Shown here one piece after another: positions 7,915-15,577 of a stretch of DNA of 37,773 bases. Origin of the DNA: Phormidium willei BDU 130791 (GTDB taxonomy: Bacteria; Cyanobacteriota; Cyanobacteriia; Cyanobacteriales; Geitlerinemataceae); NCBI GenBank assembly GCA_001637315.1, contig LSZA01000032.1:1-37773 (forward strand), read 5' to 3'. The first letter of the stretch is position 1, and every line of letters begins with the position of its first letter. The notes below the pieces were generated by a model. The model did no database searches, was not told the origin of the DNA, and saw only the letters and a list, made by a program, of their open reading frames with translations. The position numbers were made by a program, and so were the translations under genes.

Positions 7915-8433
7915 ATGTCTATTTTTGAAAAAATCTCCAGCGCCCTCAACGATCCCAACTTACAGGCGAACGTGGGGCAAATTGGCGGGATTATTAGCAC
8001 GCTTCAGGAGAGTGGCGGTCGTGAGGGACTCAATACCAACACCAGCCAGGTTCTGCTGTCTCTTGTCGGTAAACAAGTCCAGTCTAGCCTTAAATCGAAA
8101 TGCGATCGCGAGGGAACCGGAACCGTCCAAACCCTCATTGAACAGTTTGGCGGAACTCAATCGAGCCTAGACGCCGTACAAGCCTTACTCTCGCCTCAAC
8201 AGCAGCAAGAGGTGGTTTCTGAAGCCAGCCAAACAACGGGGGCGAATCCTAACCAAATTCAGGCGCTATTGCCTATCTTTGTGCCTCTGGTCTTAAATCT
8301 TCTCAAATCGGGAAATTCTAGCCAAGATCCCCAAGCGGGCGACAACCCCGTTCTGATGGACTTCCTCTCTGGCGATGGCGGAATCAACGTCAGTAACGCC
8401 ATTAGTCTCGCCAGTCAGTTTCTCAGCCGTTAG
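7915..8433 (+). CDS. DUF937 domain protein
   Basis: This 172-aa soluble, helix-rich protein has no signal peptide. The DUF937 pattern is visible in LDAVQALLSPQQQQEVVSEAS and TGANPNQIQALLPIFVPLVLNLLKSG, where small hydrophobic helices alternate with Gln/Asn-rich loops. Its C-terminus (DNPVLMDFLSGDGGINVSNAISLASQFL) is also typical. The ATG follows AAGCATCC without a clear Shine-Dalgarno site. An overlapping frame (7748-8170) is a shadow: this frame carries the family match. Biological role is unknown. Confidence 0.82.
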   Translation: MSIFEKISSALNDPNLQANVGQIGGIISTLQESGGREGLNTNTSQVLLSLVGKQVQSSLKSKCDREGTGTVQTLIEQFGGTQSSLDAVQALLSPQQQQEVVSEASQTTGANPNQIQALLPIFVPLVLNLLKSGNSSQDPQAGDNPVLMDFLSGDGGINVSNAISLASQFLSR

Positions 8434-8456
8434 CCGCCGATTGAGTCAGGATGGCC

Positions 8457-8489
8457 AAAAAATGTCCCCCAAACCGATTGGCTGGGGGA
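8457..8489 (-). terminator. Intrinsic terminator of tRNA-Gly (minus strand)
   Basis: A 7-bp stem, TCCCCCA/TGGGGGA (8465-8471 with 8483-8489), is followed on the minus strand by ATTTTTT (complement of 8457-8463). It lies 24 bp beyond the tRNA 3' end and may also stop DUF937 transcription from the other side, though there is no T-run in that direction. Confidence 0.7.
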
Positions 8490-8500
8490 GATACTTTGAG

Positions 8501-8521
8501 AAGCGGGTGAAAAGCGGGTGA
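8501..8521 (-). repeat. Direct duplication of the tRNA-Gly 3' end
   Basis: AAGCGGGTGA occurs at 8501-8510 and again at 8512-8521, where it encodes the 3' acceptor strand of the tRNA. The spacing is 11 bp. Confidence 0.75.
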
Positions 8522-8584
8522 CGCGATTCGAACGCGCGACATTCACCTTGGCAAGGTGACGCTCTACCACTGAGCTACACCCGC
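8513..8584 (-). tRNA. tRNA-Gly (anticodon GCC)
   Basis: Read on the minus strand, the 72 nt fold as a full cloverleaf: 7-bp acceptor stem GCGGGTG/CACCCGC, D stem GCTC/GAGC, anticodon stem TCACC/GGTGA around TTGCCAA (anticodon GCC), variable loop ATGTC, and T stem GCGCG/CGCGT around TTCGAAT. The discriminator base is T and CCA is not encoded. A matched promoter and terminator flank it. Confidence 0.97.
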
Positions 8585-8614
8585 AGAACGCTCACTTGCG
8601 TTTGCGTGTTTACT

Positions 8615-8643
8615 ATCATGGCAAAATTGTCAGGGGATGTCAA
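8615..8643 (-). promoter_or_regulatory. Promoter of tRNA-Gly
   Basis: On the minus strand, TTGACA (8638-8643) is 17 bp upstream of CATGAT (8615-8620). That predicts a start about 20-25 bp before the mature tRNA 5' end at 8584. A perfect -35 and optimal spacing make this convincing. Confidence 0.65.
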
Positions 8644-8752
8644 CCCCTTGAGGCAATTTTTTTTTGAAATTTTTTGAAATTTTCTGAGATGGGCGGTAAG
8701 GAGGGGGGAGAAGCCCCAGTTTCAGCCCCAGTTTCAGCCTTCATGGTGAACC

Positions 8753-10537
8753 TCAATGAAACTGTTGGGCGTAAAACTGAGCGTAGCGTCCATTGGCGGC
8801 TAGGAGTTCGGAGTGGGTTCCCGACTCAATCAGTTGTCCGTGTTCCATGACCAAAATGCGATCGGCGCGGCGGACCGTGGCCAGGCGGTGGGCGATAATC
8901 AGAACCGTACGATCGCCGGTAATCCGTTCTAAGGCCTCTTGTACCAGAGCTTCTGATTCCGAATCGAGGGCTGAGGTGGCCTCATCTAAAATCAGGATAC
9001 TCGGATTGAGGAGGACCGCCCGCGCGATCGCCAACCGTTGCCGTTGTCCCCCAGATAAAGTGACGCCCCGTTCCCCCAAAAGAGTAAAATAGCCATCAGG
9101 GAGTTGGGAAATAAACCCATGGGCGTTGGCCACCTTCGCCGCCTCAATCACCTCTTCGAGATCGAACTCCTCCCGGCCAAAAGCGATATTTTGGGCCACG
9201 GTTCCCGCAAACAAGACCGTATCCTGTGGCACAATGCCAATTTGTCGGCGTAAACTCTTGAGCGTCACCTGGGCCACATCCACCCCATCGAGGAGAATTT
9301 GACCCCGTTGAGGCTGATAGAAGCGGGGAATGAGATTGATCAGCGTTGATTTGCCAGCCCCAGATGCCCCCACCAGGGCGATCGTTTCCCCGGGGAGAAT
9401 CAGCAGATTCAACGTCTCTAACACCCAGACAGGAGACGGAGTCTCCGGCGAACCATAGGCGAACGACACCTGCGAAAACTCAATCTTACCCGTGACTGGC
9501 GGGAGGGCGATCGCCTCGGGGGACTCCTGAACCGACGGCTGAAGATGTAGTAACTCAAACACGCGATCGACCGACGCTTCTCCCTGCTTAAACTCGTTAT
9601 AATTACTGGTCACGAGAGAGATCGGATCAATCAACATGGCCACCGCCGCAATATAACTGACAAAGCCGCCACCCGTGAGATGTCCTTCGGAGATTTGCCA
9701 GGCCCCCAAGTAGAACAACAACAGCACACTCATGGCTTCGAGGAACCCCACCACCACAAACTGGAGTGCTTTGAGTTGTTCGGCGATGTATTTGGTGCGA
9801 CGGTTGAGATCCGCCGCTTGAGAAAAGCGATGATTAGCGTAGTCTTCAGCGGCGAATCCCTGAACCAACCGCATCCCGGCGAACAATTCCGTCAATAAAG
9901 CCGCCAAATTCGAGATTTGGGTTTGACTGCGACGGGAGACTTTCAAGAGGCGATCGCCAAAAGCACCAATCAACCCAGCCATAATCGGGGCAATCAGAAA
10001 CGTCGCCAGGGTCAACTGCCAATTCAGCCATACCATATAGGCGAGAACCACCAACAATTGCAAAACACTGGGGAGGAACTGATGAAAGACTTTGTTCACC
10101 ACCTCACCGATGCGATCGATATCTTCCGTGAGGCGATAGGAGAGATCTCCCGTTTTGGCCGTGGCAAAATAATCCAGACTTAACCGTTGCAAATGAGCGT
10201 AGGTTTGACAGCGTAAATCAAACGCCGTCGCAAACGCCGCCCGGGCCATCAACGCATCCTGTCCATATTGAACCGCCCCTCGAACCACAAAAATGACCGC
10301 ACTCCAGGCCGCCAATTGTGCGATCGCCCCCACATCCCCCTCACCGATATATTCAGCAATCCGTCCCGCCAGCCAGCCGAGAAGGGGCCAAAACAGCGTA
10401 AATCCTAACGTACAGGCGATCGCTGCCACAATGACACGACGATGAGGCGACAGATACGGCAACAACAGCCGGTAACTCGACGATGAAGACGGCGATGGAG
10501 AAGATAAGCTCAAAAGAGGTGTCAAACCCAAAAACAT
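8753..10537 (-). CDS. ABC exporter, fused permease and ATPase (MsbA/MDR type)
   Basis: The 594-aa half-transporter works as a homodimer in the cytoplasmic membrane. Residues about 22-320 form the six-helix ABC transporter domain. The nucleotide-binding domain follows, with Walker A GASGAGKST (390-398), Q-loop IGIVPQDT, signature LSGGQRQR (494-501), Walker B ILILDEATSALD and switch His in IIAHRLAT. The class usually exports lipids or hydrophobic compounds; the substrate here cannot be assigned. It is the second gene of a minus-strand operon after a receiver protein. The start ATG lies inside a small hairpin that begins 1 nt after the upstream stop, so translation may be coupled. The N-terminal extension (Ser-rich SPSPSSSSS) is unusual but short. 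Confidence 0.95.
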   Translation of the reverse strand: MFLGLTPLLSLSSPSPSSSSSYRLLLPYLSPHRRVIVAAIACTLGFTLFWPLLGWLAGRIAEYIGEGDVGAIAQLAAWSAVIFVVRGAVQYGQDALMARAAFATAFDLRCQTYAHLQRLSLDYFATAKTGDLSYRLTEDIDRIGEVVNKVFHQFLPSVLQLLVVLAYMVWLNWQLTLATFLIAPIMAGLIGAFGDRLLKVSRRSQTQISNLAALLTELFAGMRLVQGFAAEDYANHRFSQAADLNRRTKYIAEQLKALQFVVVGFLEAMSVLLLFYLGAWQISEGHLTGGGFVSYIAAVAMLIDPISLVTSNYNEFKQGEASVDRVFELLHLQPSVQESPEAIALPPVTGKIEFSQVSFAYGSPETPSPVWVLETLNLLILPGETIALVGASGAGKSTLINLIPRFYQPQRGQILLDGVDVAQVTLKSLRRQIGIVPQDTVLFAGTVAQNIAFGREEFDLEEVIEAAKVANAHGFISQLPDGYFTLLGERGVTLSGGQRQRLAIARAVLLNPSILILDEATSALDSESEALVQEALERITGDRTVLIIAHRLATVRRADRILVMEHGQLIESGTHSELLAANGRYAQFYAQQFH

Positions 10538-10556
10538 CCCCTTGATTTTAGGGGAT
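10536..10556 (-). promoter_or_regulatory. Hairpin sequestering the ABC-exporter start codon
   Basis: ATCCCC and GGGGAT (10536-10541 and 10551-10556) form a 6-bp stem with a 9-nt loop. On the minus-strand mRNA its 3' arm contains the purine-rich GGGG and the first two bases of the start ATG, and it starts directly after the upstream TAA (10558-10560). Confidence 0.45.
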
Positions 10557-10557
10557 C

Positions 10558-10962
10558 TTATCGTTGCGTCACATCACAGTCCTTCAACGCCTCGGCGATC
10601 GTCTTCAAACTCACCGGTTTCGTCACAAACCCCACCATTCCCACCGCCTCACAAGCCTCCTCATACTCCGGTAACACATTCGCCGTCACCGCAATCACCT
10701 GAGGCCGTTGTGGCGGAGACCATTCCGCAAAAATACATTCGGTGGCCTTAATCCCATCCATCTTGGGCATCTGAATATCCATCAGAATCACATCGTAAGC
10801 TGTTTGACGGACCGCTTCGACCGCTTCGAGGCCATTATTGGCCACATCAGCCTCATATCCCAACCGTTTCAACAACCGTAACAGCACCTTCTGATTGACG
10901 AGATTATCTTCCGCCAAAAGTATGCGTAACGGGTGTTGCTGGCTAAAGGTATCATCCATCAT
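10558..10962 (-). CDS. Single-domain response regulator (receiver only)
   Basis: The product is one CheY-like receiver: acidic residues in ILLAEDN, phospho-acceptor Asp in VILMDIQMPKMDG, Thr in VIAVTAN and Lys in FVTKPVS. There is no output domain. Sequences with MDIQMPKMDG and AEDNLVNQKV closely resemble receiver domains of hybrid histidine kinases, so it probably shuttles phosphate in a multistep relay. The start is uncertain: consecutive ATGs at 10962 and 10959, and a GTG at 10986; none has a strong Shine-Dalgarno sequence. It lies 20 bp upstream of the ABC exporter on the same strand and likely shares its transcript. No cognate kinase is in the window. Confidence 0.87.
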   Translation of the reverse strand: MMDDTFSQQHPLRILLAEDNLVNQKVLLRLLKRLGYEADVANNGLEAVEAVRQTAYDVILMDIQMPKMDGIKATECIFAEWSPPQRPQVIAVTANVLPEYEEACEAVGMVGFVTKPVSLKTIAEALKDCDVTQR

Positions 10963-11107
10963 TGGGGAAGGAGTCAAAACAACCACAGCTTAAAAAGACA
11001 ACTCCTACTGTACACCAATTGCTTAGTCGGCCTGGAGGGAGCAGCCTCCCCCAAGACCATGAATTTGAACACCAACCTTGAAGACTTAGCCCCATCGAGC
11101 AACCTAG

Positions 11108-13681
11108 CTAACTAAACAGAAACTCAGTGTTTTCCACTGCGGCGACATTCGCCGCCACCAAATCCGTTTCCGCCTCCGAGAAGTTATCACCGACTCGTAA
11201 ACTCGGCACATCCGCCGTGGTGGCCGCCACATAAACCGAGAAACCCGGAGACTCAGCCGCAAACACATTATCCAACAGCCGCACCTGATCAGAATCCCGA
11301 ATTGGCGTCCCAGCGGTGACCAATAATGAACCCGTTAGATTATCCGCACTAAAGCCGCTAACCGTATTTTCCTGAATCAGTAAGTTTTGGAAATTCCCCG
11401 TCCGTAGAGTAATTCCCCCATCCGTTCGTCCACGGCCCGCACCCGAGGCACCGTTAATCGTATTCCCCGAGACCGTGATATCCTCCAGCGGATTCCCCTC
11501 ATCCTCAGTCCCCGACAGTTGAATCCCGGAGCCTCCCTCAGCCGCCACATTGAGAACATTATCCGAGAGAGTGCTACCAATGAGTAAATCGGCCACGATC
11601 GCGTCACTATCAGCTTCCGTCCCAATCGCATCAACGACATTTTCCGTCACTGTCGCATCACTGAGGTTACTCAAACTGATGCCAACCCCTTCGATCGCAT
11701 TGAACTGATTATTGGCAATCCTGACCCCAGTCCGGCGTTCCTCAGGACGCACCGACAGTCCCACCCCTTCAAAGACATTATTAACGATGCGTAGAGTGTT
11801 ACCGGTGTTGTCTCCATCAACCCCCTCAGTCAAGGTCAAACCATCTAAAGTGACATCGTTGGCATTGACTTGAACCGTCGCGGTAATTTCCGATTCATCA
11901 CCCCGACTATCATCACCCGCCGTACCCGCATTGGCCCCAAGTAACGTGACCGACTGCGAGAGATTGAGGGCCTCACTATAGGTTCCGGGGGCAATGCGAA
12001 TGGTATCTTGACCATTGCCCACACTCACATCGTCATTATTGCCGATTTCCTCATCATCCAAGGCATCAACAATCCGACCATACACCCGAACCGTCCCGGA
12101 GTTTCCGCTATCGGTTTCGATACTGATATCCAAATAAGTGCTGTTGTCCTCCAACGCACTCACACCGCCACTGGTGAGGGTAATTGTCCCATCACTCTCG
12201 ATGGTAATGGCCTCTTCGACCGTCTCGCCGTCATCGGTTTCCACCCCAACAACGCTAAACCCTTCAGCCTCTTCAGCCGCGACTTGGCCAATCACCCCGG
12301 CACTGTTGGCCACTAGGAGTTCTGCACCCCGTAGCTGGGGCGTTGTGGTCAAGTTAGCATCGGGATCGGCCTCTTCCTCCTCCTCATCGCTTCCGGGGTC
12401 ATCCTCAATGTCATCAAAGTTCGGTAAATCGGCAAAATCAGGGGCAAACACGCCTTCAGTGATATTGGCCACGGGAACACCTCGCAAAATGGCAATCACC
12501 GAATCCGAGTCGCGACGGGTAATTACGGCATCATTGACGTTGAGGCCAGTCCCCTGATTGATATCAATATCCTCAAAAGTGAGAAGTCCTCCCAGGAGTA
12601 GGCGATCTTCTTCGGCACTATTAAAGTCTAAGATGACATCTAAACCGGGTTTATCAATCAGGACAAAATTATCAGCCCCCCGGCCACCATGAAGGGTGTT
12701 ATTTCCCTGACTGCCGACGAGGTAATCATTCCCCTGGCCGCCAGCGAGGAAATCATTGCCGCGATCGCCAAACAGGGTATCATCCCCCTGATTCCCAAAG
12801 AGAAAATCATCCCCTTGTCCCCCTCGGACGATCTCATTACCATCACCACCGGCGATCGTATCGTCATCGGAATTGCCAAATAGGGTATCATCCCCATCAT
12901 CGCCAAATATAGTGTTACGACCCTCACCACCGACCACCAAGTCGTTACCACGGCCGCCATAGATTACATTGGCCCCTGAGCCACCCAGGATGGTATCGTC
13001 ACCAGCATTGCCAAAAATTGTGTCATTACCATCATCCCCGGATAGGTAATCATTGCCGGGACCCCCACCGAGGACATCACTACCGCGACCACCAAACATC
13101 GTGTCATTGCCATCATCCCCGACGAGGGTATCATCACCACGATTTCCCGCCAGAATGTTATCGCCCTGTTGTCCGTAGATGACATCATTTCCATCGGCCC
13201 CTCGGACTTGGTCATTTTCCAAACCGCCCAAGATGGTATCGTTGCCAAGACCGCCGACGATGATATCTTCACCGGGGCCACCGGCGAGGACATTATTGCC
13301 GCCAGTACCAACGAGGGTGTCATTGCCCTCAATGCCACGGATAATATCATCACCGGTTCCCCCAACCAGGGAATCATTGCCTAGGCCCCCAACGAGGCTA
13401 TTCTGTCCCGATTCTCCGAAAATCACATCATCGCCGTCATCTCCCGATAGATTGTCATTGCCCGCCCCCCCAAAGAGAGTATCGTTGTCCTTGCCTCCAA
13501 AGAGGCTGTCATTCCCCTCATTGCCGAATAAGACATCCTCACCGGGGCCGCCGGCTAAAATATCGTTCCCGGCTAAGCCAAAAATGGTCCCGTTACCTGC
13601 GCTCCCGACAATCGTATCGTCCGCTTCGGTGCCGCTAAACAGGGTATCCTCTTGCTCTAAGGCAACATTCAGTCCAACCAT
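11108..13681 (-). CDS. Large RTX (haemolysin-type Ca2+-binding) protein with C-terminal beta-helix
   Basis: This acidic 857-aa protein has glycine/aspartate-rich nonapeptide RTX repeats (GGxGNDxLxG type, such as LFGGAGNDNLSGDDGDD) over about residues 15-345. They end in the typical capping segment NFVLIDKPGLDVILDFN..EDRLLLGG. An acidic linker (SDEEEEEADPD) and a cadherin-like stretch follow, then a right-handed beta-helix region of N-rich coils (VRIANNQFNAIEGVGISL, ITVSGNTINGAS, LIQENTVSGFS) to the end. RTX proteins bind Ca2+ outside the cell and are mostly exported by type I secretion, whose signal is C-terminal. Here RTX repeats are N-terminal and the extreme C-terminus (ENTEFLFS) is short and acidic, so the export route is unclear. 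The start has GAGAGAG 8 bp upstream. An IscB element ends about 35 bp before the start codon. Confidence 0.88.
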   Translation of the reverse strand: MVGLNVALEQEDTLFSGTEADDTIVGSAGNGTIFGLAGNDILAGGPGEDVLFGNEGNDSLFGGKDNDTLFGGAGNDNLSGDDGDDVIFGESGQNSLVGGLGNDSLVGGTGDDIIRGIEGNDTLVGTGGNNVLAGGPGEDIIVGGLGNDTILGGLENDQVRGADGNDVIYGQQGDNILAGNRGDDTLVGDDGNDTMFGGRGSDVLGGGPGNDYLSGDDGNDTIFGNAGDDTILGGSGANVIYGGRGNDLVVGGEGRNTIFGDDGDDTLFGNSDDDTIAGGDGNEIVRGGQGDDFLFGNQGDDTLFGDRGNDFLAGGQGNDYLVGSQGNNTLHGGRGADNFVLIDKPGLDVILDFNSAEEDRLLLGGLLTFEDIDINQGTGLNVNDAVITRRDSDSVIAILRGVPVANITEGVFAPDFADLPNFDDIEDDPGSDEEEEEADPDANLTTTPQLRGAELLVANSAGVIGQVAAEEAEGFSVVGVETDDGETVEEAITIESDGTITLTSGGVSALEDNSTYLDISIETDSGNSGTVRVYGRIVDALDDEEIGNNDDVSVGNGQDTIRIAPGTYSEALNLSQSVTLLGANAGTAGDDSRGDESEITATVQVNANDVTLDGLTLTEGVDGDNTGNTLRIVNNVFEGVGLSVRPEERRTGVRIANNQFNAIEGVGISLSNLSDATVTENVVDAIGTEADSDAIVADLLIGSTLSDNVLNVAAEGGSGIQLSGTEDEGNPLEDITVSGNTINGASGAGRGRTDGGITLRTGNFQNLLIQENTVSGFSADNLTGSLLVTAGTPIRDSDQVRLLDNVFAAESPGFSVYVAATTADVPSLRVGDNFSEAETDLVAANVAAVENTEFLFS

Positions 13682-13722
13682 GTCAAATACTCTCTCACAT
13701 AAACCTCTTGCTCGCGTGGAAG

Positions 13723-13743
13723 CCCCGTGTCTTTAGACCGGGG
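13723..13743 (-). repeat. Subterminal hairpin of the IscB element (end nearest RTX)
   Basis: CCCCG (13723-13727) pairs with CGGGG (13739-13743), and GTC with GAC inside, leaving one bulged T. This hairpin is about 40 bp from the RTX start codon and probably marks the transposase-recognised end. Confidence 0.65.
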
Positions 13744-13782
13744 AGGAAATGCGACCGGGGGACTTGAGTCCCCGTCAATCTT

Positions 13783-15054
13783 TCAAGCATAGGCGTAACC
13801 ATCCTTTCTGTGAATGGGTTTGCAGTATTTGTGGCTAATGCCTGCCACCCGTACCGAGGCGGTGGTAATATCAAAACTACCAGACGCACGGCAGAGAACC
13901 CGTCCTACATAGGAGCCAATTTTCTTCCCCGCTGTGACCGTAGCCGTCACAATGTCGCCAGTCTGAAAGCCTTTATGAATTTGCCTCCTGGAGCGGTGAC
14001 GAGTGGGGAATCCGTACTTATTCGTCCCGCACATCTGACGGGTTCCATGCCCCTTTGCTAAAATCAGCAACGGCTTTGACGTCAGAATGTCGAGTGATTC
14101 GACGGGTCCAACACAGGCAGCATCAAGCCAGTGAGCCTTAGGTAGATTGAGCCTCAGTCGATTGAACTTCGTTTGTCCGCCCGTTCCTGTGGTAACTGGG
14201 AGTCCTGTTGCTTTGAGAGCCTTGAACAAGGCCCATCGGGTCGAGTTAACGGCAGCCGCATCTTTAAGGGGTGATTTGGCCTGCCCCAGAAGACGACTCA
14301 GGACATCAGGCTGGCCCGATAAAAAATCCCGAATGTCCCCATGGCCTTTGGCTTGATTGCATGAGTGGCAAGCCAGGGTCAGGTTAGAAACCCGGTCAGA
14401 GCCACCCTTAGACCGAGGCTGAATATGCTCAACTTCAAGGGGTACATGTTGAGCGCCACAGTAAGCACAGGTTCGGTCCCACTTCTCCAACAGGTATTCC
14501 CTGACTTCATAGCCTTGTAATTCTCCCTGCTGATACTCAACCCCTGATATCTCAGGGTTTTCCATCAATTGCAGGTCGAACCGTACTAGCTCTTGAGCCA
14601 TGCTGCCAACTGGGGCAAGTCTGCGGAATCGGTTAACCCAGGTCATCAGAGTATCGACTCGATGCTGCAAGCTCGGAGCTAACCAACCCTGGGGACGAGT
14701 CCGATTCAAGAACCGGGCCGGCCGATATCGAGTTTTACGGTTTCGTCGAGAACGTCGCAGTTGACGACGAGACAGCAGTGCTTTTTTAATCGGCTCTCCC
14801 CGGTGCTGCAACTCGGCAGCAAAGATAATATGATTCCCTTGCTTTAAGGCCATTCCAGAGACTTTAGAGCCTGGGTCTAATTTGAGTTCGAGGGGTTCAG
14901 GATTAGCGTCAACCTCCTTGTTGAGAATAATGGTGAACGGGTAGCGTCGAAATACCGAGGCTTTCTCCGCTCTGAGCAGTGACCTTGCTACTCCTGGCTT
15001 GCAGGGTGTCAGCGGTTTGCGGTTGGTATCTAAAACGAAAACATGGTTAGACAT
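13783..15054 (-). CDS. iscB: IscB, omegaRNA-guided RuvC/HNH endonuclease
   Basis: IscB proteins are transposon-encoded ancestors of Cas9 that cut DNA guided by an omegaRNA. This copy is 423 aa and appears intact. Domains in order: N-terminal PLMP domain (VFVLDTNRKPLTPCKPGVAR), RuvC-I with Asp60 in LKLDPGSKVSG, arginine-rich bridge helix (about 92-118, SRRQLRRSRRNRKTR), RuvC-II with Glu155 in QELVRFD, HNH (about 193-240) with CAYC, His210 in EVEHIQPRSKGGS and CHSC, RuvC-III with His308/Asp311 in AHWLDAACVG, and a C-terminal TAM-interacting-type region (HKGFQTGDIVTATV). The HNH insertion excludes TnpB. ATG 15054 follows AGAAGAGAC. The nuclease probably preserves its own element by cutting empty sites; guide and target motif are inferred only. 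Confidence 0.95.
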   Translation of the reverse strand: MSNHVFVLDTNRKPLTPCKPGVARSLLRAEKASVFRRYPFTIILNKEVDANPEPLELKLDPGSKVSGMALKQGNHIIFAAELQHRGEPIKKALLSRRQLRRSRRNRKTRYRPARFLNRTRPQGWLAPSLQHRVDTLMTWVNRFRRLAPVGSMAQELVRFDLQLMENPEISGVEYQQGELQGYEVREYLLEKWDRTCAYCGAQHVPLEVEHIQPRSKGGSDRVSNLTLACHSCNQAKGHGDIRDFLSGQPDVLSRLLGQAKSPLKDAAAVNSTRWALFKALKATGLPVTTGTGGQTKFNRLRLNLPKAHWLDAACVGPVESLDILTSKPLLILAKGHGTRQMCGTNKYGFPTRHRSRRQIHKGFQTGDIVTATVTAGKKIGSYVGRVLCRASGSFDITTASVRVAGISHKYCKPIHRKDGYAYA

Positions 15055-15060
15055 TGTTGC

Positions 15061-15316
15061 GTCTCTTCTGATTGCTCGTCACGTTGGCTTCGCTAATGTT
15101 CAGAGTCGGTACTTTCCCAATCGCACTGTCTTAACCCCTTAAAACTGTTTAACGATTCGGTTCTAGAGCCGGGAACTAGCACGCATTCCCGGGTAGGAAC
15201 TTTAACTCTTGCTCTGAACGTAGCCCGCTAAGGCTTAAGCTGGTCAGCTACCTGAAGGGGAGGGCACGAAGCCCCCGTGCTTCAGCCGGGGGTGCTGACT
15301 TGGTTTCCCACAGGTC
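15061..15316 (-). ncRNA. omegaRNA (HEARO RNA) of IscB, with putative 16-nt guide at its 5' end
   Basis: The region directly 5' of iscB on the same strand is rich in long-range complementarity. GTCAGC (complement of 15294-15299) pairs with GCTGAC (complement of 15243-15248). CTGAAG/CTTCAG (15280-15285 with 15252-15257) and GCACG/CGTGC (15276-15280 with 15264-15268) stack inside. GTTCAGAG (15212-15219) pairs with CTCTGAAC (15098-15105) across about 110 nt. CCGGGAA/TTCCCGG (15186-15192 with 15169-15175) forms a hairpin. In IscB systems the scaffold is encoded upstream of the nuclease and the guide extends across the element end into flanking DNA; here that predicts GACCUGUGGGAAACCA (complement of 15301-15316). 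The 5' boundary is uncertain by several nt. Confidence 0.8.
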
Positions 15317-15577
15317 TGGTGTTTTGCTTGTCTTGATGGGTTGACAGACAAAGCACAGAGATCCGGGGCGGGGAACCCTAACACGTTAACACGACGTGCT
15401 ACATTGCTGTTGGGTTGCCGATCGCCGCCCTCAAATTCTAGCCGCTTCTGGGTCATGTTGGGTTTTAAATATCCCTTGACGGAGATATTCACCGATTGGC
15501 CGGGCAGAAACTTTGATGGATTTCAATTTTGGCTTGTTTGTACCATGTTCGTTGTCTGACTGGGGGAATTTTTAGCC
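15317..15577. other. Intergenic region between the IscB element and the phosphohexomutase gene
   Basis: These 261 bp have no convincing gene. They contain one CGATCGCC HIP1-like site and scattered TTGAC motifs (for example at 15341 and 15477) without matched -10 elements. They are presumably the original upstream region for the RTX and mutase genes. Confidence 0.4.

Larger units (their letters stand above)
13716..15300 (-). mobile_element. IscB (IS200/IS605-related, HEARO-type) mobile element without transposase
   Basis: The element comprises a 5' structured RNA region, the iscB gene and a 3' hairpin end. The IscB-downstream end holds two hairpins: CCCCG-GTC/GAC-CGGGG (13723-13743) and GGGGACT/AGTCCCC (13758-13773). 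The other end holds the palindromic block at 15243-15299. Similar CCCCGG...CACGGGGCTTC palindromes occur at the ends of IS200/605 and IS1341-like elements. No Y1 transposase (TnpA) lies in or beside it, so it would need one in trans. No target-site duplication is expected for this class. Exact ends are uncertain by roughly 10-20 bp. Confidence 0.75.

Noticed and set aside
7748..8170. Plus-strand frame overlapping the DUF937 gene
   Set aside because: The alternative frame has no motif, whereas the frame from 7915 gives the DUF937 pattern.
8501..8584. Integrated genomic island at tRNA-Gly
   Set aside because: No integrase or phage gene nearby and no second distant copy of the acceptor end was noticed; flanking genes look chromosomal.
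13179..13736. Long plus-strand frame opposite the RTX gene (also 12138-12557 and 12008-12316)
   Set aside because: The Gly/Asp repeat codons leave antisense frames open; products are Ser/Pro low-complexity with no family motifs, while the minus strand has clear RTX structure.
13783..15054. Group II intron maturase or plain HNH homing endonuclease
   Set aside because: No reverse transcriptase; split RuvC motifs, bridge helix and PLMP domain identify IscB.
15244..15492. Minus-strand 82-aa frame upstream of iscB
   Set aside because: It spans the structured omegaRNA end and flanking DNA; composition is not protein-like and the RNA pairing explains the region.
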